Positions 1 through 5,500 of a stretch of 6,149 nucleotides of DNA are shown one piece after another; within the stretch, counting starts at the first letter, position 1; every line of letters begins with the position of its first letter. The stretch comes from a bacterium. Lineage in GTDB: Bacteria; Sumerlaeota; Sumerlaeia; UBA8349. The notes beneath the pieces were generated by a model. It made no database searches. It was not told the origin of the DNA and worked only from the letters and a program-made list of their open reading frames with translations. The position numbers were made by a program, and so were the translations under genes. The stretch spans positions 1-6,149 of the forward strand of contig JABMPG010000224.1 in NCBI GenBank assembly GCA_013203855.1, in the 5' to 3' direction.

Positions 1-568
1 GAGAAATCCCCGGATCCACGCTCAGACCAACTGTCTCCGTGCCCAGCGGAACGGGAATTGACGAGGAAGCGGACGTGTTGAAATACCAGCCGTCGCCGTC
101 ATCGAAGTCCCAGTAGGCCGTTGCGCCTAGGTCCACGCCCAATTCGGTCTCGGGAATCGGCACCGTGCCGCCGACGCCGAAGTAGACCTCCTGGGTAAAC
201 TCCGCATCTCCGCCGGACTGGGGAAAGTTGTAGCCGATCCATCCGGTGGATAGACTTACCGGCCCAACATCCACGGACACGTCACCCGTGTAATCGACCT
301 CGGTGAGATCGCCGCCAGGATTGTGAATATCGAAGTTGCCCCACACACTCGCGCTCAACGTCGCCGGACCGACCGCGACGCCGGCCCCGATCCAAGGCTG
401 GATCACCGAACCATCGACCAGATTCTGGCCCCGCCAGATGTACTTGCTGTTGTAATCGACGCCCGCCTCCGCGCTGAAGATGCTTTCCTCGTCCTGCGCC
501 ACCGCCCCCAGCGCCATCATCATCAGGGACAAAGTGACCAGGATGCTCGTCAGAACCTTGTTTTTCAT
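1..568 (-). CDS. Outer-membrane beta-barrel protein (TorF/Gcw_chp-like), 3' end outside the window
   Basis: Reading leftward from ATG at 568, the frame is open for 189 codons to the window edge, so the C-terminus is missing. Residues 1-24 form a signal peptide: a basic start (MKNK), a hydrophobic core with a run of three Met, and an A-V-A cleavage motif before Q25. The mature part alternates short hydrophobic and polar residues, rich in Gly, Asp, Trp and Tyr, as in outer-membrane strands. An early S-K-Y-I-W-R-G segment (residues 41-47) resembles the 'Y-x-x-R-G' start of TorF/Gcw_chp family putative porins. That family assignment is from memory of the pattern and is tentative; another small barrel family is possible. 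The start is set by AAAGGAG eight bases upstream. The gene stands alone on its strand here, is divergent from the glycosyltransferase gene, and probably has a sigma-54 promoter. Substrate unknown. Confidence 0.72.
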   Translation of the reverse strand, partial: MKNKVLTSILVTLSLMMMALGAVAQDEESIFSAEAGVDYNSKYIWRGQNLVDGSVIQPWIGAGVAVGPATLSASVWGNFDIHNPGGDLTEVDYTGDVSVDVGPVSLSTGWIGYNFPQSGGDAEFTQEVYFGVGGTVPIPETELGVDLGATAYWDFDDGDGWYFNTSASSSIPVPLGTETVGLSVDPGIS

Positions 569-576
569 ACCATGTA

Positions 577-583
577 CTCCTTT
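577..583 (-). promoter_or_regulatory. Ribosome binding site of the outer-membrane protein gene
   Basis: On the minus strand AAAGGAG lies eight bases before ATG at 568. It is a near-perfect Shine-Dalgarno match. It decides between this ATG and a second ATG five bases upstream, which is out of frame. Confidence 0.85.
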
Positions 584-694
584 CGGATGTGTTGTCCCTC
601 GCCCGTGAGCGCCAGGGAGGCAGGATGGGATCCTCTTGGGAATCCGCCACCCGAGAAAACCGGTACGCTCCGGCCTCATGGAGAATCTCCAAAG

Positions 695-709
695 GCAAGG
701 GATGTGCCA
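695..709 (-). promoter_or_regulatory. Sigma-54 (-24/-12) promoter for the outer-membrane protein gene
   Basis: The minus strand reads TGGCACATCCCTTGC. Against the established RpoN consensus TGGCACG-N4-TTGC, every fixed position matches except the G after TGGCAC, and the GG-to-GC spacing is exactly right. Transcription would start near 683, giving a leader of about 115 nt before the ATG at 568. If used, expression needs an AAA+ enhancer-binding activator; I found no convincing activator site upstream. No sigma-70 promoter of comparable quality is visible in this leader. Chance occurrence cannot be excluded, but position and orientation fit. Confidence 0.55.
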
Positions 710-911
710 CAGGATGGAACGAATGAAAGATCGGCCACCACCATTTCATATGATACTGAATACATGCACGTTACACCCCACAAAGATCGCAAGAACCCGC
801 ATGGAACACTTCTGAATCACGGGAGAAAGCCCAGAAGGCGCTACTACATTTCCGTACGTGTTGTTTCCTAATCCTACGCAAATGTGTGACAAGATTCGGC
901 AAGCCATCCCT

Positions 912-976
912 CACCCCAACCAAACGAACCCAAACGCCCCACCGCCAACCCAAAACACCAATCCGCCGAAAACCTG
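912..976. other. A/C-skewed tract with four C-runs; possible G-quadruplex on the minus strand
   Basis: The plus strand here is almost free of T and poor in G. It carries C-runs at 914-917, 929-931, 937-940 and 949-951, so the minus strand has four runs of three or four G, separated by loops of 8, 5 and 11 bases. This is within reach of a long-loop G-quadruplex, but the loops are longer than in stable examples. The composition is seen directly; the folding and any role are inference. Confidence 0.35.
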
Positions 977-1052
977 ACGCGGCTCGATATCCATCCTTGG
1001 GCCGAATCGAGTCATTCTTCACCCCTCCCGCGCCGAAATTGGCACAACAACC

Positions 1053-1081
1053 TTGAAAGCAGAACCATGGCCTGCTAAAAA
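1053..1081 (+). promoter_or_regulatory. Sigma-70-like promoter for the glycosyltransferase/DedA unit
   Basis: TTGAAA (1053-1058) matches five of six bases of the -35 box. After exactly 17 bases comes TAAAAA (1076-1081), four of six for the -10 box, preceded by TGC, an extended -10 element. The start point would be near 1088, with a leader of about 78 nt. An imperfectly centred pair of inverted arms, AGCAG (1058-1062) and CTGCT (1072-1076), lies in the spacer and could be an operator. Confidence 0.4.
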
Positions 1082-1165
1082 CATATCGGATTATTCTGGG
1101 GCAGCTGCGCTTGACGGGGCTGTCCTTTTCTATCCCGGAACCTGCACTTTGCCGAGACTTTCCCG

Positions 1166-1891
1166 ATGACCCCTAACCCCGAGATTTCTGTCGTCATCCC
1201 GCTGAAAGACGAAGAGCAGAATGTGCGTCCGCTCCTGGAGGAATTGCGCGGGGTGCTGGACGGGCTCGGTCTTGCTTGGGAAGTGATCGCCGTCGATGAC
1301 GGATCGAGCGACGGCACTTGGGAGATTCTTCTGGGGCTGCGGGAGGCGACCCCCGGCCTGCGCCTGGTGCGGCTGGACCGGAACTACGGCCAGAGCACGG
1401 GGTTCTGGGCCGGCCTGAAAAGGGTCCGTGGCCAGATCGCCATCATGATGGATGGTGACATGCAAAACGACCCGCGCGACATTCCCAAAATGCTGGCCGA
1501 GATCGCCAAAGGCGCCGATGTCTGTCTGACCTGGCGGGCGAACCGGCAGGATACGAAGTGGAAGAAGATTCAGTCAAGAATCGGCAACGGCTTTCGCAAC
1601 CGCTTTCTCGAGAGCGACATCCGGGACACGGGCTCTCAGCTCCGCGCCTTTCGCTCGAAATGCCTCGAAGATCTCCCGCGCTTCGACGGGATGCACCGTT
1701 TCATGGGGAATCTCTTTCTGATGCGCGGTTTTCAGATCGTCCAGATTCCCACCAATCATCGCGCCCGCCGCGCCGGCACGACCAAATATGGCATGGCCAA
1801 CCGAGCGATTCGCGGCCTGAAGGACCTGTTTGGAGTGCGCTGGCTGAAGCAGCGGGTGATAAAGTTTGGGGTGGAGCAGGAACATGACTGA
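1166..1891 (+). CDS. Family 2 glycosyltransferase (DPM1/polyprenyl-phosphate type), soluble form
   Basis: This is a GT-A fold enzyme of 241 residues. The N-terminal strand ISVVIPLKDEEQNV (7-20) and V-D-D-G-S-S-D-G-T (43-51) form the nucleotide-sugar site. D96-G-D98 is the metal-binding DxD, followed by M-Q-N-D-P. D154-T-G-S-Q-L-R-A-F-R and the H-R-A-R-R-A-G-T-T-K-Y-G stretch (198-209) match the acceptor side of dolichol/undecaprenyl-phosphate glycosyltransferases. Such enzymes move a sugar from a nucleotide donor to a polyprenyl phosphate at the cytoplasmic face of the inner membrane. The C-terminal transmembrane helices found in ArnC/GtrB-type members are absent. The start is the only reasonable one: the frame closes at 1112-1114 and there is no upstream ATG, GTG or TTG, though no clear Shine-Dalgarno is seen. 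The 3' end overlaps the DedA-type gene by eight bases. Sugar and acceptor are not determined. Confidence 0.88.
   Translation: MTPNPEISVVIPLKDEEQNVRPLLEELRGVLDGLGLAWEVIAVDDGSSDGTWEILLGLREATPGLRLVRLDRNYGQSTGFWAGLKRVRGQIAIMMDGDMQNDPRDIPKMLAEIAKGADVCLTWRANRQDTKWKKIQSRIGNGFRNRFLESDIRDTGSQLRAFRSKCLEDLPRFDGMHRFMGNLFLMRGFQIVQIPTNHRARRAGTTKYGMANRAIRGLKDLFGVRWLKQRVIKFGVEQEHD
1873..1876 (+). promoter_or_regulatory. Ribosome binding site setting the DedA-type start
   Basis: GGAG lies seven bases before ATG 1884, inside the last codons of the glycosyltransferase gene. It supports the internal ATG over the TTG at 1866. Confidence 0.6.
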
Positions 1892-2687
1892 CCGCCGGGG
1901 CGAGTTCTCCCAAAAGGTCGATCAGGCCCAGCAGGCGGTCGGCTGGAGGCCGGTGGCGAAGATCCTCCTCCTCGGGCTGGTCGTAACCGGGTGCTTCCTG
2001 CTGATGAAGTCCACCCCCCTGGGCGAGATGTGGGGCGATGAAGACTCCCGGCAGAACCTTCTCGACCACATCCAAGTCTGGCGGGAGAACATGCAAGACT
2101 CGATGGGCCACTGGTTGCCGCTGCTGTACGTGTTCGCGGGGATAATTCTCATCGCGGCCGGCGTCCCGCGGATCTGGTATTCCTTCCTGGGCGGCGCGCT
2201 TTTCGGTTTTCTGATGGGAACCGTCTGGGGTTACATGGCCGCAGTGGTCGGTTCGATCCTCTGCTTCTGGTTCGCCCGTCACTTGGGACGGGAATGGGTG
2301 CGCAACAAGTTCGGCAGGAAATTCGAGGGGATTGAGCGGCGGCTGCGCCAGGAAGGGTTCCCCATTATGCTGCTGATACGCATCTGCCCTCTTGGCAACA
2401 ACTTCGCGACGAATTGCCTCGCTGGGACGAGTTCCATGAGGGCCCGGTCCTTCTTCTACGCCACGATAATCGGACACCTGCCTCTTTCGGTTTTCTTCGC
2501 CATGTGGGGAAGCGGTGCCATCAAGGGCGAAAGCCACCAGACACTCATCGGCATCGTCGGCGCGGTCCTCTTCATCCTGGGGTTTGTCGTGTACTTCCGA
2601 AAGTCCAAACTGGCCCGCGAGATTGCCCTCGAATTCCGAGGCGGAAACGTCGCATCCAAGCCCGAGCCCCCGACCGCAAACAAGTGA
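1884..2687 (+). CDS. DedA/TVP38/TMEM64-type (VTT domain) inner-membrane protein
   Basis: This 267-residue polytopic membrane protein has hydrophobic segments at about 26-41, 78-92, 101-130, 160-178, 190-210 and 221-238. The central block from G-V-P-R (93-96) through L-G-G-A-L-F-G (102-108), the R-H-L-G-R loop, L-I-R-I-C-P-L-G-N-N (164-173) and G-H-L-P (197-200) is the SNARE-associated/VTT domain, with its probable re-entrant hairpins. Family members include lipid scramblases and the undecaprenyl-phosphate transporters of the DedA group. In many members the middle motif is R-x-x-P-x-x-P; here the second Pro is Asn172. The C-terminal tail is basic and Pro-rich. ATG at 1884 is preferred because GGAG (1873-1876) lies seven bases upstream; a TTG at 1866 in the same frame is less likely. 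It overlaps the glycosyltransferase stop by eight bases, implying translational coupling. A role in moving a lipid carrier is inference. Confidence 0.83.
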   Translation: MTDRRGEFSQKVDQAQQAVGWRPVAKILLLGLVVTGCFLLMKSTPLGEMWGDEDSRQNLLDHIQVWRENMQDSMGHWLPLLYVFAGIILIAAGVPRIWYSFLGGALFGFLMGTVWGYMAAVVGSILCFWFARHLGREWVRNKFGRKFEGIERRLRQEGFPIMLLIRICPLGNNFATNCLAGTSSMRARSFFYATIIGHLPLSVFFAMWGSGAIKGESHQTLIGIVGAVLFILGFVVYFRKSKLAREIALEFRGGNVASKPEPPTANK

Positions 2688-2711
2688 CCCGTCAAGGAAG
2701 CCCTTAAGTTT
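2688..2711. other. 24-bp gap between convergent genes, no terminator visible
   Basis: The DedA-type gene (plus) and the CobW gene (minus) end 24 bp apart. The 8-base AAGTTTCT occurs at 2706-2713 and again at 2720-2727, but I see no GC-rich hairpin with a T-run on either strand. Termination may be Rho-dependent, or the transcripts may overlap. Confidence 0.4.
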
Positions 2712-3638
2712 CTACTGGAAAGTTTCTTCGATCCGTTGCCGCACTTCCTTCTGAAGCGCCTTCCAGGCGATAATAACAAAGGCCGTGCCGGTCTTTCCTG
2801 TCACGGGATTCGCCCGTTCGATAAGCCGGCCGCCCGCTTTTTCGATGAACACGAGCCCATCACCAAAATCGACTCGCCCCTTCAACCTCAGAATGCATGA
2901 ACCCAAGGCCTCGACAGCCGCCAGAAACGTCTCGCGGTTCACCACCCCGTCGAACTGAAACGACTCGGAGAAGACGAGGTCGGGCGGAGAAACCGCCAAG
3001 TCCCCTTGGATGGGCCGATGCCCGAGCCCTTCAACAAACTCCCCGGGAACCTGTCCCCTCTCGACCTCGATCATCGGCGCCAGCGGGTTGATCGCCCGGA
3101 GAATTTCCCGCAACTTCTCGAGTTCGCCTTCTCGCGCCAGATCGACCTTGTTCAGGATAATCCCATCGGCCCATTCGACCTGACTGCGGGCAGCCCTGAG
3201 CATGGGGAGAACCTGAATGAAATGCCCGGCATCCACGAGGCACAGATTGGCCTGGATGCGAAAGCGTTCGCCCAGATGCGGGGCGTCAAGAAAGGCCTCG
3301 ATGTCGCGGGTCTCGGCCACGCCCGTCGCCTCGATGAGCACAAGTTCGGGCCGGACTTTTTCGGAGATTTCTTCCAATGTCCGGATGAAATCGGTCTTGA
3401 TGCAGATGCAGAAGAGGCTGCCCTTGTTCAGATCGAAGCGGGCATAGGCCCCAGGACGGATTAGCTCGCCGTCCACGCCCAGCGCGCCGAACTCGTTGAT
3501 GACCAGGGCGAGGTTCTTTTCTCGAATCGCGGGCAGGGAAAGCAGGTGGTTGAGCAACGTGGTCTTGCCCGCGCCGAGATAGCCCGTGAGAAGCAGTATC
3601 GGTATCCGCCCGTTCAAACGATCACGCCCTTGACCCAT
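2712..3638 (-). CDS. CobW/COG0523-family GTPase (G3E family metallochaperone-like)
   Basis: The 308-residue protein starts with a P-loop, T-G-Y-L-G-A-G-K-T-T (18-27), followed by V-I-N-E-F-G (46-51), a switch-like I-E-A-T-G (102-106) and the N-K-V-D specificity motif (163-166). Residues from about 215 to 300 form a CobW C-terminal domain. The family uses GTP hydrolysis to deliver metals (Zn, Co, Fe) or assist B12-related enzymes. The usual CxCC metal site is C77-I-C79-I here, so the third Cys is missing. The gene follows the UroD-like gene and overlaps it by 25 bp from ATG 3638, whose AAAGGA lies too close to the ATG. A TTG at 3617, with AAGGG eight bases before it and a TTGA stop/start overlap, is a credible alternative start giving 301 residues. 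Service to the UroD-like partner is likely but inferred. Confidence 0.87.
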   Translation of the reverse strand: MGQGRDRLNGRIPILLLTGYLGAGKTTLLNHLLSLPAIREKNLALVINEFGALGVDGELIRPGAYARFDLNKGSLFCICIKTDFIRTLEEISEKVRPELVLIEATGVAETRDIEAFLDAPHLGERFRIQANLCLVDAGHFIQVLPMLRAARSQVEWADGIILNKVDLAREGELEKLREILRAINPLAPMIEVERGQVPGEFVEGLGHRPIQGDLAVSPPDLVFSESFQFDGVVNRETFLAAVEALGSCILRLKGRVDFGDGLVFIEKAGGRLIERANPVTGKTGTAFVIIAWKALQKEVRQRIEETFQ

Positions 3639-5275
3639 TCCTTTACGACCGAGACATCGGGAACGCCCGCCGTGGACTTCAGTTGGTGGGTTGTCAGAAT
3701 CACGGCCGGGGTCTGAGCCATGAGAATACCGTGGGTCTGAATGTCGCGGGGATTTGAAACGAAATTGATGTGGACCTGCGCTCCCAGTTCGGTGACGGCC
3801 CGTTCAATATTCTCCCTCGCCTGATGGGCGCGTGGATCGTCCTCGCGGCCAAGGATGGTGAGACTGGCCTTTTTGCGGCGAATCTTCATGCGCAACTTTT
3901 CGTAGATTCGATGGCGGATCGCGGCGATGAGCTCTTCACGGGCGGGAATCCGGGAGACGAAAGTGATCCGCCCGTCGATGCAAATGGTCGGGATATTCTT
4001 GACCATGAGAGAGGTCATGAAACGCAACGATTCCTTCTGCTTGATCTTGTGCTCGCGCCACTGAACGATCCCCTCGAACTCGGGCGCGATCTGCCGGACC
4101 GCTTCCACCATGTACTGACAGGGCGCGCAGCCTTCAGAGTCGAGGGTGATGATATCGACGATCACCCGGTCGGTCTGGCCGTACTCGTGCATGTCGAGCC
4201 GATCCTCATCGCCCTGGACGATCTCCATGGCCTTCACCACGTCGCGCTGATAGGGATCCCGGACGACCAGTGCGACCGCCTCGAGGTTTTCGGGCGGGGT
4301 GGCGTAGGGCAGATCGCAGCCGGGGGCAAGAATAAAACCCTTGTTTCCCGCAATGTCCAGACACTCGATAGCATTGCGCTGAGCGTCGAGGGGCGTGCCC
4401 AGAAGCAGGACCGTCGTCAGCCTCATGTTGCCGCCATAGCTGATTCCCTGCTCGATGCAGATGTCGCGGACATACTCGAGAGCGATATTCTCATCCACGG
4501 AGACATTGTCGGGCCCGCACTCGCACATGGCCTTGACATTCTGCTGCGCGTGACCGCACACGAAGAAAGAGCCGAGGGCGCCGCGGCGACGAATGCTCTC
4601 GAAAACCGGCGCCGCATAAGGCGTCACATATTCGCGAAACTGGTCAGGGCTGATCTGGCTGGTCATGGGATCGACCACGCCCACGACATCGCAACCCGCG
4701 TCGATATAGTAACCTGCCATGGCTTCGCCCACACGCCGCGAAAAATCCATCACTTCCTTGATGGCTTCCGGGTCCTCGAACATCTTCATGAAGATCTCGG
4801 TGCCCATCAGGTGGAGGGTGAGGGTAAAGGGCCCGGTGATGAGGCCATAGAGGGCCACGTCGGGATCTGCCTCACGCAAGCGCCTCATCGCGTTGAGTGA
4901 GATGCCGATGCGCCCATCTTCCGGACCGGGGATTCTCAGATCGGCGAGTGTCGCTCCTCCGCCGCTGGACAGTGGATGGCTCACGACGCTCGGGGGATTA
5001 TCCGTTGCCCATTTCAGATCGCAGCCGAAGGTCTCCGCCTCGACCTGCAAATCGAAGACAACCGGAATGCCGTCGGGCTGGTAGCGTTCGATAGCGGCTT
5101 GCACACCCCGCACGATGAGATCCTCCGACTTCAGGTATTCTTCGGCGGTAACTCCGAGAAGAGATCCCCCGTGGCTTCCCACAAACGGAACCCAAGGCGC
5201 GCGATCCACGCCCTCGCACCGCATCGCTCTCTTCACACGATCCCGTCCGGTCAATATCTTCGCATCGGTCAACAT
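3614..5275 (-). CDS. UroD/MtaA-family methyltransferase-like protein fused to two thioredoxin-like domains
   Basis: This is a 553-residue protein. Residues 8-350 are a UroD-type TIM barrel of the MtaA/CmuA branch: G-R-D-R-V start, I-T-G-P-F-T (146-151), D-P-M-T-S-Q-I-S (202-209), V-C-G-H (239-242), V-S-V-D-E-N (258-263) and P-G-C-D-L-P (318-323). In MtaA, a His-x-Cys pair plus a later Cys bind zinc and activate a thiol for methyl transfer from a corrinoid. Here Cys240 and Cys320 remain, but the His position is Phe238; H242 follows closely. Residues 370-460 look like a thioredoxin fold with C383-A-P-C386 and the cis-proline segment I-P-T (428-430). Residues 470-553 look like a second thioredoxin-like domain (T-P-A-V-I-L at 522-527) without any Cys. 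ATG 5275 is chosen because AAAGGA lies eight bases upstream; a GTG at 5305 in frame has no such site. Typical MtaA proteins end where this one's thioredoxin region begins. Real heme-pathway UroD is unlikely. Substrate unknown. Confidence 0.82.
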   Translation of the reverse strand: MLTDAKILTGRDRVKRAMRCEGVDRAPWVPFVGSHGGSLLGVTAEEYLKSEDLIVRGVQAAIERYQPDGIPVVFDLQVEAETFGCDLKWATDNPPSVVSHPLSSGGGATLADLRIPGPEDGRIGISLNAMRRLREADPDVALYGLITGPFTLTLHLMGTEIFMKMFEDPEAIKEVMDFSRRVGEAMAGYYIDAGCDVVGVVDPMTSQISPDQFREYVTPYAAPVFESIRRRGALGSFFVCGHAQQNVKAMCECGPDNVSVDENIALEYVRDICIEQGISYGGNMRLTTVLLLGTPLDAQRNAIECLDIAGNKGFILAPGCDLPYATPPENLEAVALVVRDPYQRDVVKAMEIVQGDEDRLDMHEYGQTDRVIVDIITLDSEGCAPCQYMVEAVRQIAPEFEGIVQWREHKIKQKESLRFMTSLMVKNIPTICIDGRITFVSRIPAREELIAAIRHRIYEKLRMKIRRKKASLTILGREDDPRAHQARENIERAVTELGAQVHINFVSNPRDIQTHGILMAQTPAVILTTHQLKSTAGVPDVSVVKEWVKGVIV

Positions 5276-5283
5276 GAGTCTTG

Positions 5284-5289
5284 TCCTTT
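5284..5289 (-). promoter_or_regulatory. Ribosome binding site of the UroD-thioredoxin gene
   Basis: AAAGGA on the minus strand stands eight bases before ATG 5275. It decides this start over the in-frame GTG at 5305. Confidence 0.8.
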
Positions 5290-5317
5290 CCCGTTCTACC
5301 TGCACACAAACCCTCCC

Positions 5318-5345
5318 ATTTTGAACGAGTCGTGCCGACTGTCAA
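5318..5345 (-). promoter_or_regulatory. Sigma-70-like promoter of the UroD/CobW unit with an inverted repeat in its spacer
   Basis: On the minus strand a perfect TTGACA (5345-5340) is followed after 16 bases by CAAAAT (5323-5318), four of six bases of the -10 box. The start point would be near 5311, giving a leader of about 35 nt. The spacer holds a perfect inverted repeat, AGTCG-TGC-CGACT (5328-5340), that reaches into the last base of the -35 box. It is well placed to be a repressor site; which regulator would bind is unknown. Confidence 0.55.
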
Positions 5346-5437
5346 CCCAGGTAATCGACCGTCACACCACAAAGTCAGCCGTCCCTTTTTTGAGTGTGAC
5401 TCTCGCGCAGGCCGGCAGACGGGCCCGGAACGCGAAA

Positions 5438-5465
5438 GGCCGGAGCAGAAGAATCTGCCCCGGCC
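5438..5465 (-). terminator. Hairpin terminator of the chemotaxis-receptor gene
   Basis: On the minus strand GGCCGGGGCAGA and TCTGCTCCGGCC pair as a 12-bp stem, one pair being G-U, around a TTCT loop. The stem begins 35 bases after the receptor's stop. On the plus strand the same position is an A-C mismatch, which favours the minus strand. The following T-run is only TTT, so the intrinsic terminator call is good but not ideal. Confidence 0.6.
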
Positions 5466-5500
5466 CGATCGTCCGATCAGTTGCGCACACGCGGGAAATC

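Larger units (their letters stand above)
569..1165. other. Divergent intergenic region of about 600 bp
   Basis: It separates the leftward barrel gene from the rightward glycosyltransferase gene. The left part (569-720) is the leader and sigma-54 promoter of the barrel gene. Positions 720-880 are more AT-rich than the genes and contain no convincing coding frame; a short leftward frame at 771-1022 lacks a ribosome site and recognisable protein character. Positions 912-976 form a tract composed almost entirely of A and C on the plus strand. Positions 1053-1081 hold a probable promoter for the rightward genes. I see no tRNA and no strong intrinsic terminator. Confidence 0.6.
5276..5500. other. 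Intergenic region between the receptor and UroD genes
   Basis: These 225 bp lie between two leftward genes and hold the receptor terminator (5438-5465) and then the UroD promoter (5318-5345). The two genes are therefore probably separate transcription units. A further small inverted repeat, GAGT-GTG-ACTC, is at 5392-5402, next to a run of six T on the plus strand (5386-5391); its role is unclear. Confidence 0.5.

Noticed and set aside
282..871. Open frames on both strands across the start of the barrel gene and its leader (282-749 minus, 323-871 plus)
   Set aside because: The barrel frame starting at 568 has a signal peptide and an ideal ribosome site. The alternatives cross the promoter region and show no protein-like pattern.
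771..1022. Possible 83-residue leftward protein in the divergent intergenic region
   Set aside because: No Shine-Dalgarno, no motif, and it runs through the A/C-skewed tract, giving a Trp/Gly/Val/Arg-rich translation typical of non-coding sequence.
1040..1058. Second sigma-54-like site beginning TGGCAC
   Set aside because: The TTG element comes two bases too far downstream, so the GC of the -12 box is absent at the required spacing.
1111..1139. TTGACG as a -35 box for the glycosyltransferase
   Set aside because: No acceptable -10 hexamer occurs 16-18 bases downstream; the element at 1053-1081 fits better.
1866..1883. TTG start for the DedA-type protein
   Set aside because: ATG at 1884 has GGAG seven bases upstream and gives a normal N-terminus; the TTG has no comparable site.
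1701..2537. Open frame of 278 codons on the minus strand opposite the glycosyltransferase and DedA-type genes
   Set aside because: It spans two real genes in antisense and has no ribosome site. Its composition is full of Pro, His, Arg and Gln with no recognisable fold.
3770..4900. Long open frame (376 codons) on the plus strand opposite the UroD-thioredoxin gene
   Set aside because: It is wholly antisense to a gene with clear motifs and a good ribosome site. Its translation is rich in His, Asp and Arg without family motifs, as expected from high-GC codon bias.
5276..5305. GTG start for the UroD-thioredoxin protein
   Set aside because: The ATG at 5275 has AAAGGA at ideal distance. Starting at the GTG would translate that ribosome site and leave almost no leader after the predicted start point.
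5386..5402. Run of six T next to a small inverted repeat as a plus-strand terminator
   Set aside because: No plus-strand gene leads into it, the T-run precedes rather than follows the repeat, and the stem is only four base pairs.
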